This document shows, in pieces, positions 14,498 to 19,816 of a stretch of 19,816 nucleotides of DNA (position 1 is its first letter; each line of letters starts with the position of its first letter). This DNA is from Gemmatimonadota bacterium (GTDB lineage: Bacteria > Gemmatimonadota > Gemmatimonadetes > Gemmatimonadales > GWC2-71-9). Made by a program: the position numbers and the translations under genes. The notes below the pieces were generated by a model. The model saw only the letters and a program-made list of their open reading frames with translations, was not told the origin of the DNA and did no database searches. The stretch spans positions 1-19,816 of the forward strand of contig JANYCP010000049.1 of the NCBI GenBank assembly GCA_025360265.1, in the 5' to 3' direction.

Positions 14498-16327
14498 ATG
14501 ACGCTGCACAAGCTGAAAGTTGCTGCGCTACAGCAGGAACAGCGCGAGGATTGGGCAGCTGCGATCGACCTCTACCGTCAGGCCATCCGGGAAACCGAAA
14601 GTGGCTCGGAAGGGGGCGATCCGTCGCTCTACAATCGGGTCGGCGACTTGGCGCACAAGGCGGGCGACGACGTCTCCGCGTGTGAGGCGTGGGAGCAAGC
14701 CGTTCACCGCTACGCCGAGCTCGGATTTCTCAACTCGGCGATCGCACTCTGCGGCAAGATTCTTCGACTCGATCCACAACGCTTCCAGACCTATCTCGAG
14801 TTGGCGCGCCTGCAGGCACGCAAGCGGGTGCTGTACGACGTCCGCCACAACTTGCGGCTGTATGTCGACCACATGGCCGCGGACGGCCGCGCCGAGGCCG
14901 CTGAAAAGGCAGTCACCAGACTGGGCGACGAGTTTCCTGGATGGCGCGAGCTCAACGTCGTCATCGACCAGATTCTCGGGCGCGAACATGCCGCGACCGG
15001 TACGCACAAGGTCCCCGACACGGTTTCGGCTGCGGGCGCCAGTGGATTGGTTTTCCTCGATACCGCGCCGCTTGAACTCGAACGTGCGCCCGAGCTGGTC
15101 GCGCTCGCTGCACCGACGCCGGCACCATCCCCATCGGTCGTAGGGGATATCGAAGTCGAACGTCGGTCGGATGCCGCCCCAGTTGACGGCCTGGTCGGCG
15201 TGGCGCAAGCGGCCCGCGACGCGCAAATGATTGATCCGGTCGAAGGACTCCACGTTGCAGCCTCCAGTGGGGCTACACCGGCGCACGCCCCGTTAGAAGG
15301 CTTCGAGCAGACATCGCTCGCGCCCGCGGTGGACGCGGCGGACGACGCGTCCGTCACGATCGGCGGTGATCTTGTCTTCCTTCCAACCGATGGACCCGCT
15401 GGCGTTCCGATTCCGGCCCAGGACGATGCCCTCGGCCGCCGCGTGACGGCGCACGCCCTGCTCGAGCATGGCGACCGCGCTGGCAGCATTGCAGCGCTCG
15501 AACAGTCGCTACAGGAGTACCAGGCGCAGGGTGAGTGGATCCACGCCTTCCAGGTGGCCACCGAGCTGATCCAAGCAGAGCCGCAGTCGATTGCGCGACA
15601 TCAGGCACGGGTCGAGATCGCCGCGCAGATGCGCGACTCACGCCGGCTTTGCGAAGCCTACGTCGAACTCGGCGACGCGCTCGTGCGCCTCGGGAACGGC
15701 GACAAGGCGATCGCAGTGTTCCGGCGAGTCCTCGAACTCGACGATGCCAATGCCCGCGCGCGCGCCGCACTCCGGGCGATGGCACCGGATGGTCCGGCCG
15801 AAGCACCAACGGGCTTCATTGATCTCGGGGCGATGCTGATCGACGATCACCCGATGTCCACGCGGATGCGGACGGAAACACCAGACGTCGATCCCGACGA
15901 AAACGAAACATTCCGCGACGCGCTCGCCGAGTTCAAACGGGCTCTCGACCAGAACCTGTCGGTCGAAGACCATCAGGCGCACTACGATCTCGGCATCGCC
16001 TTCAAGGAAATGGGCCTCCTCGACGAGGCGATCAGCGAATTCCAGAAGGCGTTGCGGGCTCCGCAGGTTCGCTTGCGCACGTCGGAGGCGCTCGGCGAGG
16101 TGTTCTTCGATCAGGGGCGCCCGGCGGTGGCTGAAGCGGTGTTGCGCGGCGTGGAAAACAGCCCGGAAGGTGACGCCGAAAAGATCGGCGTGCTCTACTG
16201 GCTCGGCCGCTCGCTCGACGCGCAGGGCCGCCACGGCGATGCGGTGCGTTACTACCAGCGGATCATCGCAGTGGACGTGGCGTTCCGTGATGCCGGTGAC
16301 CGCCTCACTCAGGCGACCGGCAAGTGA
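14498..16327 (+). CDS. Large tetratricopeptide-repeat protein, function unknown
   Basis: This 609-residue protein has no signal peptide or membrane helix, so it is probably cytoplasmic. An N-terminal TPR-like helical block covers about residues 1-150 (EDWAAAIDLYRQAIRE, FLNSAIALCGKILRLDP). A linker of about 150 residues, rich in Ala, Pro, Asp and Val, spans about 160-310. A second TPR block lies at about 311-430. A third begins with FRDALAEFKRALDQN near residue 472 and contains HYDLGIAFKEMGLLDEAISEF and GVLYWLGRSLDAQGRHGDAVRYY. Such arrays are protein-binding scaffolds. No catalytic motif is visible. The ATG at 14498 has only a weak upstream GGAC. The stop overlaps the GTG of the prenyl synthase gene (GTGA), so the two are coupled. 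A role in envelope assembly is suggested only by position. Confidence 0.83.
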   Translation: MTLHKLKVAALQQEQREDWAAAIDLYRQAIRETESGSEGGDPSLYNRVGDLAHKAGDDVSACEAWEQAVHRYAELGFLNSAIALCGKILRLDPQRFQTYLELARLQARKRVLYDVRHNLRLYVDHMAADGRAEAAEKAVTRLGDEFPGWRELNVVIDQILGREHAATGTHKVPDTVSAAGASGLVFLDTAPLELERAPELVALAAPTPAPSPSVVGDIEVERRSDAAPVDGLVGVAQAARDAQMIDPVEGLHVAASSGATPAHAPLEGFEQTSLAPAVDAADDASVTIGGDLVFLPTDGPAGVPIPAQDDALGRRVTAHALLEHGDRAGSIAALEQSLQEYQAQGEWIHAFQVATELIQAEPQSIARHQARVEIAAQMRDSRRLCEAYVELGDALVRLGNGDKAIAVFRRVLELDDANARARAALRAMAPDGPAEAPTGFIDLGAMLIDDHPMSTRMRTETPDVDPDENETFRDALAEFKRALDQNLSVEDHQAHYDLGIAFKEMGLLDEAISEFQKALRAPQVRLRTSEALGEVFFDQGRPAVAEAVLRGVENSPEGDAEKIGVLYWLGRSLDAQGRHGDAVRYYQRIIAVDVAFRDAGDRLTQATGK

Positions 16328-17316
16328 CCTTTCCCGGGGTCGGCGCGCTCTCGCTAGCCGACCTGCAGGCGGTGATCAAGCCCCGGCTCGGTCAGGTAGA
16401 AATCGAAATGCGTCGCATGATCGAGGCGGACTTTCCGCTCATCAGCGATGTCAACCAGCACCTGATGCGGATGCGTGGCAAGATGTTTCGGCCGACGCTC
16501 GTGCTGCTGGCGGACGAAGCAACCGGTGGGCCGTCACCGCGCGCAGCGACACTGGCTGCGGTGATTGAACTCATTCATCTGGCGACACTGGTGCACGACG
16601 ACGCCGTGGATCATTCCGTACTTCGGCGCGGCATGCCGACGATCAATGCGCTCTTTTCGCATCAGGTCTCGGTGATCATGGGCGACTTTCTCTACTCCCG
16701 TGCTGTCGTGGAGCTGGTGCGCTTCGGCGATCTCGGCGCGCTCGAAATTCTCGCCCGCGTGACGAACGAAATGACGATTGGCGAGATGCGCCAGTTGCTG
16801 GCGCACGATCCGCTGGGCTTCTCCGAAGAACAGTACGACCTGCTGATCAAGGCGAAGACTGCGTCGCTGATCTCCGGTGCGTGCGAAGTTGGTGCACTGA
16901 CCGCACCGCCGGAGCAGCGTCGCGCCCTGGCGCAATTCGGAGAGAAACTCGGCATGGCGTTCCAGATCGTGGACGACCTGCTCGACTACACCTCCGACGA
17001 GTCGGTGACCGGCAAGCCGTCGGGGCTCGACCTGCGTGAGCACAAGGTGACGCTGCCGCTGATCTATGCATTGCCCCGCTTCTCCGCTGCGGAACGGCGA
17101 GGGCTGGCCGAGCTGCTGCAGAACCCCGCGCCGGCCGACCCGGAGATCGCCGCCGTGGTGGCGTCTGTCGCTGCCCATGGCGGCCTCGATCAGGCGCGCG
17201 AGCGGGCGCAGCGGCTGATCTCCGAGGCGGAGGACGATCTGAGCCTGCTGGCGGAGACGCCCGCGCGCGAGACGCTGCGCGCGTCGTTGAGTTACGTTCT
17301 GGATCGGAGGCGCTGA
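16324..17316 (+). CDS. Long-chain trans-polyprenyl diphosphate synthase
   Basis: This 330-residue protein is a trans-prenyltransferase of the IspB/HepT/solanesyl type. The first aspartate-rich motif DDAVD is at residues 92-96 within LVHDDAVDHSVLRRG. The second, DDLLD, is at 217-221, followed by SDESVTGKPSGLDLREHK and TLPLIYAL. The residue five positions before the first motif is alanine (HLATLVHDD), the small residue seen in long-chain synthases and not in farnesyl or geranylgeranyl enzymes. It should extend an allylic diphosphate with IPP to make a quinone side chain or similar C35-C50 product. The exact length cannot be read. The common EGK after the second motif is EHK here, with the lysine kept. 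The GTG start overlaps the TPR stop, and its own stop shares a base with the next ATG. Confidence 0.94.
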   Translation: MTFPGVGALSLADLQAVIKPRLGQVEIEMRRMIEADFPLISDVNQHLMRMRGKMFRPTLVLLADEATGGPSPRAATLAAVIELIHLATLVHDDAVDHSVLRRGMPTINALFSHQVSVIMGDFLYSRAVVELVRFGDLGALEILARVTNEMTIGEMRQLLAHDPLGFSEEQYDLLIKAKTASLISGACEVGALTAPPEQRRALAQFGEKLGMAFQIVDDLLDYTSDESVTGKPSGLDLREHKVTLPLIYALPRFSAAERRGLAELLQNPAPADPEIAAVVASVAAHGGLDQARERAQRLISEAEDDLSLLAETPARETLRASLSYVLDRRR

Positions 17317-17588
17317 TGGCTATTGGACCGAAGCGGCCGCGATTCTACCTGGGGGTACTCGTCGTTGGGTTCATCATCGGCGGTTTCTTCTCGGCTTTGC
17401 TGAAGCAATTTCTGCCAGACAGCCCAGCGCGAAGTTTCTTTACGTACTCGGTGACGCCGAAGATCGGTCCTATGCCGGTCGATTTGCTGGTAGTATCATT
17501 CACGTTGGGTCCGGTTGGGCTGAACGTATCGATTCTGAGCCTCATCGGTGTTGCGGTTGCGTACTACGTGGCGCGATCGCTCTTCTGA
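17316..17588 (+). CDS. Small membrane protein, DUF4321-like
   Basis: This 90-residue protein has two hydrophobic segments, at about residues 11-28 (FYLGVLVVGFIIGGFFSALL) and about 68-88. Between them is a stretch containing SFTLGPVGLNVSILSLIGV. The size, the N-terminal glycine-rich helix and the FTLG...N-SILSLIG block resemble the DUF4321 family as I recall it, whose function is unknown. I could not verify this. The ATG shares one base with the stop of the prenyl synthase gene, and tatA follows after 13 bases, so it is a member of the operon. The preserved frame and tight spacing support a real gene. Confidence 0.8.
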   Translation: MAIGPKRPRFYLGVLVVGFIIGGFFSALLKQFLPDSPARSFFTYSVTPKIGPMPVDLLVVSFTLGPVGLNVSILSLIGVAVAYYVARSLF

Positions 17589-17601
17589 AGCGGGGTGGAT
17601 C

Positions 17602-17853
17602 ATGGAACTCGGTGCAGGCAAAATCATATTGATCATGCTGGTTGCCCTGCTAGTGTTCGGGGCGAAGCGCATTCCTGAAATTGGTCAGGGACTCGGCAAG
17701 GGAATTCGCGAATTCAAGAAGTCGCTGACTGACACGCAGGACGCGTTGAATGCGCCGACTCACGATGACAGCGCACCGGGTCCGCAGCGTATCATGGATA
17801 AGGAAAATCGGCCCGCGCCAAGTGGCGGCGAGCCGAAGAGACTCTCCCAGTAA
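17602..17853 (+). CDS. tatA: Sec-independent translocase subunit TatA
   Basis: This protein of 83 residues has the TatA/TatE plan. A single N-terminal helix lies at about residues 5-20, closed by the Phe19-Gly20 hinge. An amphipathic helix follows (RIPEIGQGLGKGIREFKKS), and a hydrophilic tail ends the protein. TatA oligomers form the protein-conducting part of the twin-arginine translocase, with TatC as the signal receptor. The ATG at 17602 is chosen over upstream codons in the open frame because it places the helix at the N terminus. GGGGTGGAT precedes it. The TatC partner is 3.2 kb upstream in the same operon, and no separate TatB is visible. It is the last + strand gene before a convergent neighbour. 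Confidence 0.95.
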   Translation: MELGAGKIILIMLVALLVFGAKRIPEIGQGLGKGIREFKKSLTDTQDALNAPTHDDSAPGPQRIMDKENRPAPSGGEPKRLSQ

Positions 17854-17863
17854 TTGGGCGCCG

Positions 17864-17898
17864 GCGGCTTAGGGCGTTTGCTTCCCGCCCTGAGCCGC
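17864..17898. terminator. Hairpin at the convergent tatA/ppiD-like gene junction
   Basis: GCGGCT-T-AGGGCG (17864-17876) pairs with CGCCCT-G-AGCCGC (17886-17898) across a nine-base loop. This gives a 13-bp stem with one T-G wobble. It lies 11 bases after the tatA stop and covers the last codons and stop of the convergent - strand gene, so it could act on transcripts from both sides. No T tract follows on either strand, so termination is inferred from position and stem strength. Confidence 0.55.
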
Positions 17899-19734
17899 GA
17901 GCGCAGCATCAGTCTGCGCGGTCGTCTTGTTGAATACATCGGTCCGTCGATCGACAATCTTGGCCGATGAATGCAGCGACGCGATGAACTCCCGCACTCG
18001 CTCCTGACGCAACCCCCGAATCGCCTCGCTGCGCATCTGGTCCTTGTCCTTCACAAACTGCGCCGAATCGGCTGGCGTCTTCTGCAGCACCTTGATCACA
18101 TACAGCCCATCCGGCGTGTCGATGACGCCGCTGAGCGCCCCGACTGGGAGCGCAAACGCCGCGCCGACCAGCTTCGGATTGGTCAGCGGGAACGCGATAC
18201 GCGTCGCCGGATCGAACTCACGGTTGAGCAGGCCGAGCGCCTTGGCCGCATCACCAAGCGGCGTACCACCCTTGACGCGCTTGAGCAGGTCGTCGGCGAT
18301 CTGCCGGGCCTTCGCCTCCTTCTTCTGGTCCCTCACCTTCGCCGTCGCAGCGTTGTGCGCCTGCGCGTAGGTCGGCACGCCGGCTTCTTGCAGCGAGTCC
18401 AGCCGGAACACGTACGATGCGTACTCGCCGTCGATCACCGGCGACGTTTCGCCAACCTTCGCCTTGAAGGCCCACACGCCAGCGTCGGGAATGACGGAGC
18501 TACCGAGCTGCACCTTGGAGCCCACCGGTACCGGGCCCGTCTCAGCGAGCGGCAGCTTGAGTGCCCGCGCTACGGTGTCGAGTGCCGCAGGATCGAGGCG
18601 ATCGGCCGCGAGGCGTTGCAACGAGTCAGTCTGGGCGTCGACCATGTTGCGATGCGCCCCGGCCAGTTCCACCGGGATCAGGATGTGCCGCGCATTGATC
18701 TTATCGGCCTTCTTGTCGGCGGTCTTCTTGGTCACCTGAATGATGTGATAGCCGAACTGTGACAGCACCGGCTCGGAGACCGTGTTCACCGGCAGCGCGA
18801 AGGCCGCCTTGTCGAACGCCGGATCGCGTCCCGGGCCCTTGGTCAACTCACCGAGATCACCACCCAATTTTGCTGATGCGGTGTCGGCCGATTCGACCTT
18901 GGCCACATCCTCGAACTTCTGTCCGCTGACAATGCGGTCACGCACGGCCTTGGCGCGGGCCAGGGCTGCTGCCGAGTCACTCGCGTCGAGTCGTCGCGGC
19001 ACGGCGACGAAATGCATGAACGCCGTCTGGGGCCGGGTAAACGTCGACGTGTGTGCGGTGTAGTACGCCTTGATCTCGTCCTCGGTCACCGTCACGGCGC
19101 TATCCGGAACCACCATGCGCCCGATAATCGGCGTGAGCGAGATCTTCACCTTTTCGTTCTGATCGCGGAACTTCTCCCAGAGCGCGACGTCTGACAGGTA
19201 GACGTCGGCGGTGATGCTGATGTACAGCCGGTTGCGCAGGATCTGGTCGCGCGACTGCGCCTCGAAGATCGGCACGTACTGCTGGCCCACGGGGCTGGCG
19301 AGCCACCGCTGATACTTGGTCAGGTCGAACTTGCCATTGGTCTGCAGGTCGGGCTGGGTCGTAAATTCCTGGGGCGGGATGTTCCGGATGTAGTCGGAAA
19401 CCTCGTCGGCCGTCGTGGTGATGTGATGCTTGTCAATCTGCTCGTTGATCAGCGCCGATTCGACAAAGCTGTTCCACACCTCATTGCTCGCCTGTTCCCG
19501 ATCCTCCAGTGTCGCTGAACTTCCGGTGACGCGCTGCCGGTTGTTCATCGCGTTGGTGAGTGCGTTCTGGAAGGCCTTGATCTCGATCGATTCGCCGTTG
19601 ACCGACCCCACCGAGGTCCGGGTGAAAAACCCGCCCTTGCCGGTGATACCGCTCAAGTCGAGTATCATCCACGACAGGAATGTGATCGTGATGAGGTAGA
19701 CGACCGGTTTGGCTGCGTTGCGGAAGGCTTGCAT
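17869..19734 (-). CDS. PpiD/SurA-type membrane-anchored periplasmic chaperone with parvulin domain
   Basis: This 621-residue protein has a short cytoplasmic start, one membrane helix at about residues 11-30 (VVYLITITFLSWMILDL) and a SurA-N-type chaperone domain at about 35-200. A parvulin rotamase-like domain follows at about 235-338 (FMHFVAVPRR, GQKFEDVAKVESADTASAKLGGDLGEL, FGYHIIQVTKK). A second, more divergent parvulin-like region begins at ARHILIPVE and continues to about residue 560. This is the layout of PpiD, which helps newly exported proteins fold at the Sec exit and supports outer-membrane biogenesis. ATG ATG is present at the start. I chose the second (19734) because GGAGG at 19745-19741 is then six bases away rather than three. 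The gene converges on tatA. Its position beside an LptD-like gene fits a shared envelope role but is not proof. Confidence 0.92.
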   Translation of the reverse strand: MQAFRNAAKPVVYLITITFLSWMILDLSGITGKGGFFTRTSVGSVNGESIEIKAFQNALTNAMNNRQRVTGSSATLEDREQASNEVWNSFVESALINEQIDKHHITTTADEVSDYIRNIPPQEFTTQPDLQTNGKFDLTKYQRWLASPVGQQYVPIFEAQSRDQILRNRLYISITADVYLSDVALWEKFRDQNEKVKISLTPIIGRMVVPDSAVTVTEDEIKAYYTAHTSTFTRPQTAFMHFVAVPRRLDASDSAAALARAKAVRDRIVSGQKFEDVAKVESADTASAKLGGDLGELTKGPGRDPAFDKAAFALPVNTVSEPVLSQFGYHIIQVTKKTADKKADKINARHILIPVELAGAHRNMVDAQTDSLQRLAADRLDPAALDTVARALKLPLAETGPVPVGSKVQLGSSVIPDAGVWAFKAKVGETSPVIDGEYASYVFRLDSLQEAGVPTYAQAHNAATAKVRDQKKEAKARQIADDLLKRVKGGTPLGDAAKALGLLNREFDPATRIAFPLTNPKLVGAAFALPVGALSGVIDTPDGLYVIKVLQKTPADSAQFVKDKDQMRSEAIRGLRQERVREFIASLHSSAKIVDRRTDVFNKTTAQTDAALAAQGGKQTP

Positions 19735-19816
19735 CATAGCCCTCCAAGTTAGGTCATGAAGGCCGGTTCCTCAAGTTGACGGCTGGAGAGGCGCCGAGGG
19801 CCACATTGACACCCAG
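19735..19816. other. 5' leader of the PpiD-like gene and window edge
   Basis: On the - strand this stretch carries the GGAGG ribosome-binding site (19745-19741). A weak promoter-like pair, TTGAGG and TAACTT with 17-base spacing, also lies there, but the -10 match is poor. On the + strand a perfect TTGACA occurs at 19806-19811, but the window ends before a -10 box could be seen. A divergent gene to the right is possible. Confidence 0.35.

Noticed and set aside
17971..18762. 263-codon + strand ORF opposite the PpiD-like gene
   Set aside because: It is an Arg/His/Leu-rich shadow of a protein with clear family domains.
19806..19811. Perfect TTGACA on the + strand as a promoter for a gene to the right
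   Set aside because: The window ends five bases later, so the -10 box and any gene cannot be seen.

Overview
The window is a gene-dense, GC-rich stretch of a bacterial chromosome from a Gram-negative (diderm) organism. It carries a complete Tol-Pal-like system, an LptD-type outer-membrane domain, lipoprotein signals, Tat components and a long-chain polyprenyl diphosphate synthase. The gene order and the style of the proteins (TsaB tail, EVE subfamily, TPR proteins, short TonB-like TolA substitute) resemble Gemmatimonadota. That assignment is an impression from the sequence alone and was not tested by any search. I see no rRNA, tRNA, CRISPR array, insertion sequence or phage gene.

Region 1 (1-5232, + strand) is housekeeping. 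It holds the 3' part of a RelA/SpoT stringent-response gene, an EVE-domain protein, uvrB (excision repair), then tsaE-tsaB-rimI (tRNA t6A synthesis and ribosomal N-acetylation) and ssb. The uvrB/tsaE and tsaE/tsaB junctions are 4-base ATGA overlaps, and rimI appears to begin inside the end of tsaB. The block ends in a 12-bp GC-rich hairpin built on a period-7 tandem repeat.

Region 2 (5375-17853, + strand) reads as one long envelope-biogenesis operon with gaps mostly below 20 bases and many stop/start overlaps. The order is an SDR nucleotide-sugar epimerase, tolQ, tolR, a short TonB-like protein in the TolA position, tolB, pal, a cpoB-like lipoprotein, then one 1199-codon ORF in which TatC runs in frame into an LptD-like outer-membrane protein. 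After these come a large TPR protein, a polyprenyl diphosphate synthase, a DUF4321-like small membrane protein and tatA. The genes together cover trans-envelope energy coupling, outer-membrane anchoring, LPS-assembly-type beta-barrel, Tat export and lipid carrier or quinone side-chain synthesis.

Region 3 (17869-19734, - strand) is a convergent gene for a PpiD/SurA-type membrane-anchored periplasmic chaperone. It meets tatA across a 15-base gap, and a 13-bp hairpin covers the junction. Its 5' leader fills the right edge of the window.

The most unusual item is the TatC-LptD fusion. Between the two domains lies a segment that looks like a complete Sec signal peptide, preceded in frame by a GTG codon with a well-spaced GGGAG. 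The ORF could therefore be made as a processed polyprotein, as two products from nested starts, or both.
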